64,000 nucleotides of DNA from Lacrimispora sphenoides JCM 1415 (GTDB lineage Bacteria; Bacillota; Clostridia; Lachnospirales; Lachnospiraceae), in NCBI RefSeq assembly GCF_900105615.1, contig NZ_LT630003.1, positions 868,001 through 932,000 on the forward strand. Reading direction: 5' to 3'. Each line of letters opens with the position of its first letter. Position 1 is the first letter of the stretch. Below are positions 44,480 through 52,673 of this stretch, one piece after another. The notes under the pieces were generated by a model, which worked only from the letters and a program-made list of their open reading frames with translations, searched no databases and was not told where the DNA came from. Position numbers and translations under genes: made by a program.

Positions 44480-46320
44480 GTGAACAAAGAACGAACAGAA
44501 AGCCGATGGCCGGAGGTCCTATGGGACAGGGGGCTGTCGAAAAGCCAAAAGATTTTAAAAAGACATGGGGAAAACTGATTGCCTATTGTAAAAAATATAT
44601 GCCTGCAGTGATTGTCGCTCTTGTCATGGCGGCAATCGGAACGGTGCTGCAAATCATCGGCCCGGATAAACTGAAAGATATGACCAACGAGATCATGAAA
44701 GGATTACCTTCGTTGATTAATGGCGTTCCGGTTGCTGGTGCGATTGATTTTGGTGCAGTAAATAGAATTGCATTACTGTTGGTGGCATTTTACGCAGGTT
44801 CAGCGCTCCTAAACTTTATTCAAAGTTTTATGATGGCAACCGTAACACAAAGAATCAGCAAAAATATGCGTACCGGTATATCACAAAAAATCAATAAGCT
44901 GCCTTTGAAATATTTTGACCGGGTAAGCTATGGCGATATTCTCAGCAGGGTGACCAATGACGTGGATACCATCGGCCAGACCATGAACCAAAGTATCGGA
45001 AATCTGGTTACATCCATTACCATGTTTGTGGGTACAGCTATTATGATGTTCTACAATAACTGGATTATGGCGTTAACTGCCGTAGGATCAAGTGTTTTTG
45101 GGTTTGTTATCATGGGTGTTATCATGTCAAAATCGCAGAAATATTTCGTTCAGCAGCAAGAAGATCTGGGGGTCGCTAATGGTCATATTGAAGAAGTTTA
45201 TTCCGGCCATAATGTGGTAAAGGCTTATAACGGTGGAAAAGAGGCCAGATGTTTTTTCGAAAATGTGAACGAGAGCCTGTATAACAGTGGCTGGAAGAGC
45301 CAGTTTATGTCCGGATTGATGATGCCGCTTATGACATTTATCGGTAACTTCGGATATGTGGCAGTCTGTGTGGTAGGTGCGGCGCTGGCTATGAACGGAA
45401 CCATCAGCTTCGGCGTGATCGTAGCCTTTATGTTGTATATCCGTTTGTTTACCCAACCGCTTTCACAAATTGCTCAGGCATTCCAGAACCTGCAAAGAAC
45501 CGCTGCTGCCAGTGAGCGCGTGTTTGAGTTCTTTGATGAGGAAGAACTGTCTGACGAGAGCCAAAAAGCAAAGAAGCTCACGAATGTGAAAGGTGTTGTG
45601 GAATTCCGTCATGTGAAGTTTGGATATACCCCGGAGAAAACGATTATCAATGACTTTTCAGCTCAAATTAAAGCTGGACAGAAAATAGCCATTGTAGGAC
45701 CTACCGGCGCTGGAAAAACAACAATGGTCAATCTGCTGATGCGCTTTTATGAACTGGACGGTGGAGAAATATTGCTTGATGGAATTCCAATCAGCCAGGT
45801 GCCAAGAGAGAATGTCCATGAGCAATTTTGTATGGTATTACAGGACACATGGCTTTTTGAAGGCACAATCAAGGAAAATATTATCTATAGCAAGCCGGGG
45901 GTGACAGATGAACAGGTGGTTGCTGCATGTAAGGCAGTAGGGCTTCATCATTTTATTAGAACTTTGCCGCAAGGGTATGACACATTGCTAAATGACAGGG
46001 CAAGTCTTTCACAGGGACAGAAACAGCTTGTTACGATTGCCAGAGCGATGATCCAAAACGCTCCCATGCTGATTCTGGACGAAGCAACAAGTTCTGTGGA
46101 CACACGCACCGAAATCCTGATTCAGGAAGCTATGGATAAGCTGACGGTAGGACGCACATCCTTTGTCATCGCACACCGCCTGTCCACCATCAAAAATGCC
46201 GACCTGATTCTGGTCATGAAAGATGGGGACATTATCGAAAGTGGCAATCATAAGGAACTGTTAGAAAAGGGAGGCTTCTATGCGGAACTTTACAACAGCC
46301 AGTTTGAACCTGCTGCATAG
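44476..46320 (+). CDS. ABC exporter half-transporter 2 (intact ATPase site)
   Basis: A 614-residue partner of the preceding half-transporter. A Lys/Gly-rich N-terminus (RTNRKPMAGGPMGQGAV) precedes six membrane helices. The cassette has Walker A GPTGAGKTT, Q-loop MVLQDTWLF, signature LSQGQKQLVTIARA and Walker B LILDEATSSVD with the catalytic Glu, then the H-loop AHRLSTI. LSQGQ instead of LSGGQ is usual in this subunit type. The ATGA overlap ensures equal production. The likely function is export of a toxic compound sensed by MarR; the compound is unknown. Confidence 0.94.
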   Translation: MSEQRTNRKPMAGGPMGQGAVEKPKDFKKTWGKLIAYCKKYMPAVIVALVMAAIGTVLQIIGPDKLKDMTNEIMKGLPSLINGVPVAGAIDFGAVNRIALLLVAFYAGSALLNFIQSFMMATVTQRISKNMRTGISQKINKLPLKYFDRVSYGDILSRVTNDVDTIGQTMNQSIGNLVTSITMFVGTAIMMFYNNWIMALTAVGSSVFGFVIMGVIMSKSQKYFVQQQEDLGVANGHIEEVYSGHNVVKAYNGGKEARCFFENVNESLYNSGWKSQFMSGLMMPLMTFIGNFGYVAVCVVGAALAMNGTISFGVIVAFMLYIRLFTQPLSQIAQAFQNLQRTAAASERVFEFFDEEELSDESQKAKKLTNVKGVVEFRHVKFGYTPEKTIINDFSAQIKAGQKIAIVGPTGAGKTTMVNLLMRFYELDGGEILLDGIPISQVPRENVHEQFCMVLQDTWLFEGTIKENIIYSKPGVTDEQVVAACKAVGLHHFIRTLPQGYDTLLNDRASLSQGQKQLVTIARAMIQNAPMLILDEATSSVDTRTEILIQEAMDKLTVGRTSFVIAHRLSTIKNADLILVMKDGDIIESGNHKELLEKGGFYAELYNSQFEPAA

Positions 46321-46391
46321 ATCTTGATCCGTTGATTTGTAATCTTTAATAGTATGAATATCTTACTTTATCATCTGATAATGTAAAAATG

Positions 46392-46421
46392 GAGAACGGC
46401 TTAGTAACCGTTCTCTTTTTT
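46392..46421 (+). terminator. Terminator ending the ABC exporter operon
   Basis: The arms GAGAACGG and CCGTTCTC enclose an 8-base loop and are followed directly by T6, about 70 bases after the stop codon. Confidence 0.85.
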
Positions 46422-46698
46422 ACGCGTTTATCTGCCTGTCACACTTCTCCATTTTACATGCCACAATCTTCTCTGTCTAACTCCTGCCGGGAGGTGACGG
46501 GCATTTTTGTTTGAGCAGCAGATCAATGCAGACGGCCGTTTTAGTTATCATGGGATCAATATATCCCGTAAATGGATAATAGATATAATTTCAAATTCAG
46601 AACAAAAAACCCTATTTGAGAACAAAAAAACACAATTTGGGAACAATATTATTCCTGTGAAATCCATTTTTTAATATTATTATCGAGAAAAATTCAAA
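46422..46698. promoter_or_regulatory. Region with phased AGAACAA repeats, possible LytTR operator
   Basis: The pentamer AACAA preceded by G recurs at 46601, 46621 and 46642, that is at 20 and 21 base spacing, in the wider form (A/T)TTYRRGAACAA. Two-turn spacing of direct repeats is typical of LytTR-domain binding sites. A further single copy (TTTCAGAACAA, pentamer at 47421) lies just upstream of the intact LytTR gene. The rest of the region shows no gene. The operator call is an inference. Confidence 0.45.
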
Positions 46699-46902
46699 AT
46701 GCCGAAGTTTGAATTAAGGTTAAAGGATCATGGTTTTGTAAGAGTCCATAAGTCTTATGTGGCGGCAATCTCTCATATTAGAAATTTTTCATTTAAAAAA
46801 ATAACATTGGATACGGGGGAGGTGCTGCCAGTAGGTAGATACTATTACGCAGATTTGAAACGGGAAATGGAGACATATGCGCAAGCGGGAACAGTGGTGT
46901 AG
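46699..46902 (+). pseudogene. Truncated LytTR DNA-binding domain (duplicate of the downstream regulator)
   Basis: The 67-codon frame matches the last 65 or so residues of the LytTR regulator at 47492 nearly throughout (ELRLKDHGFVRVHKSYV compared with ELRLKDYGFVRIHKSYV; LPVGRYYYADLKREME compared with LPVGRYYYAELKREME). The receiver domain and the first part of the LytTR domain are missing. Similarity continues past the stop (GTAGTTTGGA then AGACTGCTGTTTATC in both), so it is the 3' end of a duplicated unit. Its in-frame ATG has no good ribosome site. Confidence 0.75.
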
Positions 46903-47110
46903 TTTGGAACAAAAAGACTGCTGTTTATCAATTATTTATTACAGATTAAAAAAATAGAAGTAAAGTAATGCTGAGAAAAAAGCTCAGATGGCTGATGATA
47001 TTTGAATTTCTGCTGATCCTTACAATTTTAAATACCGGTAAAGATCGTCAAGTGGTTAGAAAAAACAAGCATAATTTAAGTTTCATCACGATATAGTGAC
47101 CGAAAGTAGA

Positions 47111-47140
47111 GGATAAGGTATAAAACCTTATCCAACTTTT
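47111..47140 (+). terminator. Terminator between the LytTR fragment and the intact regulator
   Basis: The arms GGATAAGGT and ACCTTATCC enclose a 5-base loop, followed by AACTTTTTC. It isolates the regulator from upstream transcription. Confidence 0.7.
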
Positions 47141-47491
47141 TCATGCAATTAATTATGATTTATCGCTTCTTGAAACTGATTTAGTGCATGAGAACTCAAA
47201 TTAAATACATGTGCTTCCAGGAAAACTGAGTTTTTTATATGCTTATCTGGACAATACTACGATTTGGGTGAACTTATAGGTTACAACGGATTGTGTAATC
47301 CGGAACATCTTAAGAGGTGACATATGTTCATGTTATCCTACGAAATCTAGTCACTGCCCATATTGTAAAATAGCTGTTGCCTATATTAGTGGGGATATAA
47401 ACGAATAAAGGCAATTTCAGAACAATCGTTGCAGGAAAATTAAATGCAGGTACTTATTAAATGGTGCTTGACTTAAAGAGGAGGATAAATC
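47141..47491. other. Upstream region of the LytTR regulator, no gene seen
   Basis: No supported reading frame occurs in these 350 bases. A single TTTCAGAACAA element lies around 47416-47425. No -35/-10 pair convinced me. Confidence 0.4.
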
Positions 47492-48220
47492 GTGATTATC
47501 GCAATTTGTGATGATAATGAAAAAGAGCTGGAACAATGTAAAAAACAGTTGGAACTGTTAGCGTCAATTCATCAAGTTGATGTGGTGTTTTCCTTATATC
47601 ACAAAGGTGAAGAGCTGCTGTTCCGCTTACAAGGGGATCACAAAAGTTATCCAGACATTATTTATCTGGATATGAGAATGAATGGGATGCAGGGGGATGA
47701 GGTCGCCAGAAAGCTGAGAAGTCAGGGGTGTATCAGTGAAATTGTGTTTTTTACAGTTTCTAAAGATTTTTATACCACGGCATTTGATGTTAAAGCATTG
47801 CACTATGTTGTGAAAGGAGAAACAACGGTAGAAAAATTCGAAGATATTTTTATGCGAGCGGTAAAATCAGTACAAGAAAAGCAAACGGAATATATTATGT
47901 GTACAGGGGCTGGTGAATTCCGAAAGATTGAGATTAAAAAGATTCATTACTTTGAAGTCACAAAACGGATAGTGACCGTTTATTACGGTAGTGACCAGTT
48001 TAGCTTCTATTCGACCATTGGAAAAATTGAATTAAGGTTAAAGGATTATGGCTTTGTCAGAATCCATAAGTCTTACGTGGTAGCAAAATCTCATATCGGA
48101 ACTATTTCTTTTAAAGAAATAGTATTAGATACGGGAGAGAGGCTGCCGGTAGGGAGATACTATTACGCAGAGTTAAAACGGGAAATGGAAGAATACGCTG
48201 AAACGAGAAACGTAGTGTAG
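47492..48220 (+). CDS. LytTR-family response regulator (AgrA/LytR type)
   Basis: A 242-residue two-domain regulator. The receiver domain has the acidic pair Asp7-Asp8, the phosphorylation site Asp60 (YLDMRMNG) and a Thr-Val-Ser switch region (VFFTVSKDFYTTAF). The conserved Lys appears in HYVVKGET. The LytTR domain (about 140-235) begins with EYIMCTGAGEFRKIEIKKIHYFEV and contains FVRIHKSYVVAKSHI. It starts at GTG with AGGAGG 8 bases upstream. No histidine kinase lies next to it in this window. It is the first intact gene before the surface-protein cluster and is the obvious candidate regulator of it. Confidence 0.9.
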   Translation: MIIAICDDNEKELEQCKKQLELLASIHQVDVVFSLYHKGEELLFRLQGDHKSYPDIIYLDMRMNGMQGDEVARKLRSQGCISEIVFFTVSKDFYTTAFDVKALHYVVKGETTVEKFEDIFMRAVKSVQEKQTEYIMCTGAGEFRKIEIKKIHYFEVTKRIVTVYYGSDQFSFYSTIGKIELRLKDYGFVRIHKSYVVAKSHIGTISFKEIVLDTGERLPVGRYYYAELKREMEEYAETRNVV

Positions 48221-48395
48221 TTTGGAGCGAATAGACTGCTGTTTATCCAAGAATCAACACAAGTTGGGAAAGATAGGTTAATGTAATGTTGAACGGAATT
48301 GTTAATCAAAATAAAGGAAATAACCAAAATACATATGCGGATGAAATGTTTGCAATTATCTGGTTATTAAAAAGATAGGATGGGGGGGCAGGTAA

Positions 48396-48914
48396 TTGCA
48401 AGTAAGAGAAAAGCTTCTTATGTTGCTATGTACGCTGTTTTTAACTATCCTATGTTGTGGAGTCGGGTATGCTGATACGCATCCTGCCTGCACCGGCGGT
48501 CAGCAGCATGAATTTAAAAGCCATATATTAAAATTGAACTCAGAAGATTCAGAAGGCCTAGTTGAAAATGTGTGTACCTTGTGCGGTTATACTTATATAG
48601 AACATCTGCCGGCGACCGGTCATCATTATGGAGACTGGAAAGTGGTGGAAGAAAGACCGGAATCAGGGATAAGGATTGAGCGGAGAGAGTGTCAGGGATG
48701 CCATCGTGGTGAGGTACGGACAGTCAGAATTGAGCTTACGTCTCCGGATTCTGATCCTGCTCAGGAAGGTGAGTCTGGTATCAATCGGATGGATTTTGTA
48801 TTATCCGCATCGATTGGAGGAGTCTGGGGGTGTACGATAGCAGCTCTTTGGTACAATAGTTTGGTTTTTAACTGGTACAAGAGAGAAAGTGCAAAAGCAC
48901 TTAAGAGGAGGTGA
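48396..48914 (+). CDS. Secreted membrane-anchored protein with two CxxC motifs
   Basis: A 172-residue protein. A signal peptide (residues 1-26, cleavage after GYA) is followed by an extracellular region with CTLCGY and, later, CQGCHRG. The stretch YIEHLPATGHHYGDWKVVEE is a motif often seen in Lachnospiraceae surface proteins. A C-terminal hydrophobic segment (about 138-158) and a basic tail (KRESAKALKRR) anchor it. It starts at a TTG after GGGGGGCAGG. The paired cysteines suggest a zinc ribbon or redox site. No enzymatic function is recognised. It is followed in the same frame, after its TGA, by a further open stretch. Confidence 0.7.
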   Translation: MQVREKLLMLLCTLFLTILCCGVGYADTHPACTGGQQHEFKSHILKLNSEDSEGLVENVCTLCGYTYIEHLPATGHHYGDWKVVEERPESGIRIERRECQGCHRGEVRTVRIELTSPDSDPAQEGESGINRMDFVLSASIGGVWGCTIAALWYNSLVFNWYKRESAKALKRR

Positions 48915-48920
48915 TGGCTT

Positions 48921-49082
48921 ATCTCAGTAAGTAATATTATTGAACTGATTATTTTAGTATGCAGCATTCCGATTGCTCTCTACATCATTATAGGCAGTAA
49001 CCGAAAGGTCAAAGATCTGGACGGTTTAGGCGATGTTGTGAAAGAGGAAGGCAGTGAAGGTGTAGTAGTAGCACAATGTTGA
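48921..49082 (+). CDS. Small membrane ORF without a normal start codon
   Basis: The frame codes for a hydrophobic helix (NIIELIILVCSIPIALYIII) and an acidic tail ending VVVAQC, and stops 23 bases before the next gene. It lies in exactly the same frame as the preceding gene after that gene's TGA. An ideal AGGAGG precedes it, but the nearest ATG (48913) is in another frame and gives only six codons. Possible explanations are a rare start codon (ATC 48921 or an ATT shortly after), a frameshift in the sequence, or TGA readthrough. The spacing and membrane character suggest that it is real. Confidence 0.4.
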   Translation: MSVSNIIELIILVCSIPIALYIIIGSNRKVKDLDGLGDVVKEEGSEGVVVAQC

Positions 49083-49105
49083 TCGTGTGAAACAGAGGTG
49101 AAGAT

Positions 49106-50728
49106 ATGGTTAAAAACCGGAAGAGAATGGAATGGCTTGCCAAGCTATATGCAAGTGCAGGTTTGATAGTAGCCTTGATCGCTGTTGTTTCGTCAGCCTC
49201 CTTCGCAGGGACGAGGCGCATGGAAAGTGTGTTTGGTGTAAAAGCAAAGGGAGTAAGAGCCAGTACACTGGCAACGCCTTCAATAGCGTCTGGAGTATTG
49301 GCGGCGCCGTTATCTTCAGGGCTTCCGGGGCAACTGAGTTTGCAGGAACTACTGGAACAGGAAGCAGACAATGAGAATGCAATTATTCCTACATGGTTTC
49401 AGGTTTCGTTGAATGGAGTTGCTATTGTTGACAGTAATAATTGGAATATTACCTTAAAGAAAAATCAGAAAATCAAACCCAATGCTGAGGTTAAACACCA
49501 ATTAAAAGTGACGATATATCCACAAGCTTATGGATTGGGCGAAGGAGACAGCGTAACATGGAATCTTGGACGGATTGAAGGACTTTCCCTGGATAGTGAA
49601 TTCTGGGAAGAGTTAGTTCTAACCGGGGGAGTCCATGTAGGAGATGTAATGCTTTGTTACACTGAGGACGGCAATGTCATTCTCTATACCGAGTTTAAAG
49701 AAGAAGTAAGCATGTATTCCAGTATTACAATTACATATTGGTATGATAGTGGTTTTGTTCCGGTAAGCGAACCGACCTGCATTATATTTGATTTACCGGG
49801 ATATGAAGAACCGATTCCAGCGGTACTTGTTCCTGAGAACGAAACGACTGCGGAGGAAAGCAGTCCGCAGGAGACAACAGAGGAAGAAACAACAGCGGAG
49901 GAGAGCAGTCCGCAGGAAACAACAGAGGAAGAAACAACTGGGGAAGAAAGCAGTCCGCAGGAAACAACAGAGGAAGAAACAACAGCGGAAGAGAGTAGTC
50001 CGCAGGAGACAACAGAGGAAGCAACAACAGCGGAGGAAAGTAGTCCGCAGGAGACAACAAAGGAAGAGACAACTGCAGAAGAAACAACGCCAGAGACACA
50101 TAATCCGACAAAAGATTATGGCTCAGGAGGGAATTCTGGTTCAGGTATAGAAAAAACTACTTTAGCAAAAGAAACAACAAGTCCGGAAACGATTCCGGAA
50201 ATCTCAACAGAGATTGAGAAAGCGACAGATCCGCAGTCAGAAGAATCTCAGGCCCAGGAACAGCATTCACAAAATGAGCAATCAGCTGGTGATGCTGGGG
50301 TATCCGATGAGGTAATGGATATCAACATTTCCTTTGGTGCAGAAGTAACTGCCGGCCATGGAATGCAGTCCCGGGTACTTCCAAATGAGATACTTACATA
50401 TAGAATGGTACTTCACAATGATAGTGAGGAAGAGATTAAGGATGTGCGTATCCGGGATTTCCTTCCGGAGCATACCAGTTTTGTTTCCGTGGAAGATGAT
50501 GGGATCTATGGAGTTGTCGACGGACAGCAGTATATAACCTGGATGCTGGAGAGTATCCTTCCGGGTGAAGAAAAGGAATTAACCTTTCAGGTAAAGGTGT
50601 TTCTTTGTACACCGCCGGATTTTTCGGTCAGGAATCAGGTTTACTGGCAGGCAGATGACAGCAGATCCGTAAACAATCAGGAAAGGCCTGAGAATCAGGT
50701 GGACTTTCCAATGATCACCGTTGGGTAG
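49106..50728 (+). CDS. Surface protein with Glu/Thr 15-residue repeats and DUF11-like domain
   Basis: A 540-residue secreted protein. An N-terminal hydrophobic segment (about 15-33) serves as signal or anchor. Residues 90-240 are beta-rich (WFQVSLNGVAIVDSNNWNI, SITITYWYDSG) and could be an adhesin-type Ig fold. From residue 246 a 15-residue unit ETTAEESSPQETTEE is repeated five times plus a partial copy (DNA 49841-50095). A Ser/Thr/Pro-rich linker follows. Residues about 405-520 form a DUF11-like beta sandwich (LPNEILTYRMVLHNDSEEEI, FLPEHTSFVSV, LPGEEKELTFQVKVF). No C-terminal membrane helix or sorting motif is present. Function unknown; the architecture is that of a stalked wall protein. Confidence 0.75.
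   Translation: MVKNRKRMEWLAKLYASAGLIVALIAVVSSASFAGTRRMESVFGVKAKGVRASTLATPSIASGVLAAPLSSGLPGQLSLQELLEQEADNENAIIPTWFQVSLNGVAIVDSNNWNITLKKNQKIKPNAEVKHQLKVTIYPQAYGLGEGDSVTWNLGRIEGLSLDSEFWEELVLTGGVHVGDVMLCYTEDGNVILYTEFKEEVSMYSSITITYWYDSGFVPVSEPTCIIFDLPGYEEPIPAVLVPENETTAEESSPQETTEEETTAEESSPQETTEEETTGEESSPQETTEEETTAEESSPQETTEEATTAEESSPQETTKEETTAEETTPETHNPTKDYGSGGNSGSGIEKTTLAKETTSPETIPEISTEIEKATDPQSEESQAQEQHSQNEQSAGDAGVSDEVMDINISFGAEVTAGHGMQSRVLPNEILTYRMVLHNDSEEEIKDVRIRDFLPEHTSFVSVEDDGIYGVVDGQQYITWMLESILPGEEKELTFQVKVFLCTPPDFSVRNQVYWQADDSRSVNNQERPENQVDFPMITVG
49841..50095 (+). repeat. Tandem 45-base repeats in the DUF11-like surface gene
   Basis: Five full units and a partial copy encode ETTAEESSPQETTEE. 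Synonymous differences (GAG/GAA, GCG/GGG) separate copies, so the array is not freshly copied. The reverse strand is accidentally open across it. Confidence 0.9.
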
Positions 50729-50786
50729 AAAGGTTATTGTTCTTTTTATCATATAACTTTAATTATCAAAAAGGAGAGAATGAAAG

Positions 50787-51614
50787 ATGAAGAAGAGACT
50801 CATAACAACATTATTAGCAGGCGTAATGGCAACAAGCATGGTGATACCGGCAATGGCAGATCCAGGAGGAGCTGTTCCTGCATCAACCGGCACTGATGTA
50901 TGGGCAGGTGTTATTATCGAAGATATGGATGCAAAAGTAAAAGTAGAAGTTCCGACACTGTTTGCATTCGTAGTAAAAGGTACGACTACAGTAAGTGATA
51001 ATAGTCCTGTATCCAGCGCAAACGGAGATATTTATCTTCCAAATGTAAAGGTAGACGTAACCACTCCGTCAAATAACGGGCAAGGTGCAGTTTATAACCT
51101 GCAGACAGAAGGAAATCTTACTGTTGAAGGAAAACTGCCATTTACAAACTATTCTACCTTCAAGAATACTTCAGGAGAAAGAGAAGGTCTGGCTGTTAAA
51201 ATCAATGGAAATATCAAGAATGAAGGGGATGACGCATCCAGAAAATACTGGACGCATACAACCAGCAGCAATACCGGATTGAATGATTTTAAGAAGTACA
51301 ATATAAGCGTTGACGGTAATAATTTTGATACAGTGGCAAACGGCGGACTCCAGATGGCTGGTACCGGCATTAATCTGGCAGCACCTAACACAGACCCATT
51401 AGGTGATTCAAGCTACTCTAACGTAGACAGTGATGATTATGCAATTGTTGGAGAGACTCACCATGCTAAGTTTGACGTACTTGTAGGCGGAAAAAAGGGC
51501 GAGTATAAGCAGGTAGAAGAGTCAGCAAAGATTGGTAACATCGTATGGACGATCAGCGTAGAGATGCAGAATGATGTTGATACTGCACCTAACGAGGATT
51601 ACCTTCAGCCTTAA
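50787..51614 (+). CDS. Secreted protein, paralogue A of a two-member family (possible structural subunit)
   Basis: A 275-residue protein with a clear Sec signal peptide (cleavage after PAMA, about residue 25). Mature start DPGGAVPASTG, then VWAGVIIEDMDAKVKVEVPTLFAFVVKG. The last third has VGGKKGEYKQVEESAKIGNIVWTI. The protein at 51781 shares these two blocks and overall length. The body is Asn/Gly/Thr-rich and beta-like with no cysteines, no transmembrane tail and no sorting signal. It has a strong ribosome site and a stable hairpin follows the gene, which suggests high expression. I do not recognise the family; a polymeric or wall-associated subunit is an inference. Confidence 0.7.
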   Translation: MKKRLITTLLAGVMATSMVIPAMADPGGAVPASTGTDVWAGVIIEDMDAKVKVEVPTLFAFVVKGTTTVSDNSPVSSANGDIYLPNVKVDVTTPSNNGQGAVYNLQTEGNLTVEGKLPFTNYSTFKNTSGEREGLAVKINGNIKNEGDDASRKYWTHTTSSNTGLNDFKKYNISVDGNNFDTVANGGLQMAGTGINLAAPNTDPLGDSSYSNVDSDDYAIVGETHHAKFDVLVGGKKGEYKQVEESAKIGNIVWTISVEMQNDVDTAPNEDYLQP

Positions 51615-51665
51615 TTAAATTTGAGGAACGTTTATAAACGCCAGGATGATTAGTTATAATCCCCA

Positions 51666-51689
51666 GAGAATCTCCTATCGGAGATTCTC
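51666..51689 (+). terminator. Hairpin between the two paralogous secreted-protein genes
   Basis: Perfect 10-base arms (GAGAATCTCC / GGAGATTCTC) enclose a 4-base loop. No T run follows, so RNA stabilisation or partial attenuation seems more likely than full termination. It sits 51 bases after the first gene. Confidence 0.6.
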
Positions 51690-51780
51690 CGGAGATTTGT
51701 TGCAAATAAACCGCAGGGGGCAGGACAGTTTATTTGCAAGAGATTTCCGGAAACAGCCAGAATGGAAAAGAGGAAAATAA

Positions 51781-52635
51781 ATGTATCCTATGAAACGATG
51801 GAAAAAATATATAGTTAAACTTACCGCAGTTGGATTTGTATGTACGGCCTGCCTGCGCTTTTCTGCGTTAGCAAGCGAAGGCCCGGCGTCCAATGTGTGG
51901 TTGAGTGTAACTCAGATACCATCAGAAGCAAGGATATCGGTAACCGTACCTTTGGCGTATGGATTTGTTGTGCGTGGAAGTGTTGACAGCAGTGATACAT
52001 ATCCGGTGTCAGTCGAGAATGGAAACCTACTTGTGCCGAATGTAAAAGTACATGTCAGCGTACCTTCCGATTCCGGAGCAGGAATAACCGCAGAGTATGA
52101 ATTGCAGACGTTTTCGGAACATACAATCCCAATCCTGAATTACTCAACTGATGTAAGAGAAGAGCATCTGGAAGAAGAGAATCCACCTAGAGAGGGATTG
52201 CCGGTTGAGTTAAAGCCTTTTATTGCCGGCGATGACAGTCATGAAGGGAAGACGCATTACTGGAAGGCGGTAGGTTATGATCCGACATGGGACGGAGCAT
52301 CGTCACAGACCAATTTTAAAGAGTATCAGATGCTGATGGATCATGTTGCATTTTCTGATCCCGGCCAGGTGACAATAAGTTATGAAGATAGCAGTACGGA
52401 GCTTAAGGATGTATTTTGGTATGCAGATAAAATTGCTTTGAACGCACCGGAAAATGTACTGACAAATGGATATACTGCGGCGGGAACGGCAAATGTACCT
52501 TCAGAAACATACGTCAATGTAGGCGTCAAAGTAGGCGGAATGCAGAGCGAATATTCGCAGGTCGAAGAGTCGTTAAAAGTCGGAGCGATTTTTTGGCAGG
52601 TGATACCGGGTGAACTTCCGGAAGTAACGCCGTAA
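51781..52635 (+). CDS. Secreted protein, paralogue B of a two-member family
   Basis: A 284-residue relative of the preceding protein. The signal peptide ends near SALAS (about residue 33). Shared blocks are SNVWLSVTQIPSEARISVTV with LAYGFVVRG, the NGNLLVPNVKVHVSVPS strand pair (NGDIYLPNVKVDVTTPS in the other) and VGGMQSEYSQVEESLKVGAIFW. It carries a more acidic middle (EEHLEEENPPREGL) where the other has GEREGL. No C-terminal anchor. The pair probably arose by duplication, and they may be major and minor subunits of one structure. Confidence 0.7.
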   Translation: MYPMKRWKKYIVKLTAVGFVCTACLRFSALASEGPASNVWLSVTQIPSEARISVTVPLAYGFVVRGSVDSSDTYPVSVENGNLLVPNVKVHVSVPSDSGAGITAEYELQTFSEHTIPILNYSTDVREEHLEEENPPREGLPVELKPFIAGDDSHEGKTHYWKAVGYDPTWDGASSQTNFKEYQMLMDHVAFSDPGQVTISYEDSSTELKDVFWYADKIALNAPENVLTNGYTAAGTANVPSETYVNVGVKVGGMQSEYSQVEESLKVGAIFWQVIPGELPEVTP

Positions 52636-52673
52636 GTTATTTGTAAATAGAAAGAAAGTAAAGGACTGGAAAG

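Noticed and set aside
49841..50095. Possible CRISPR-like array
   Set aside because: The units are directly adjacent, in coding frame and have no spacers.
49782..50111. Open frames on several strands across the 49.8-50.1 kb repeat
   Set aside because: The 45-base repeat contains no stop in any frame, so all six-frame openings there are by-products of the repeat; only the 49106 frame has a signal segment and flanking domains.
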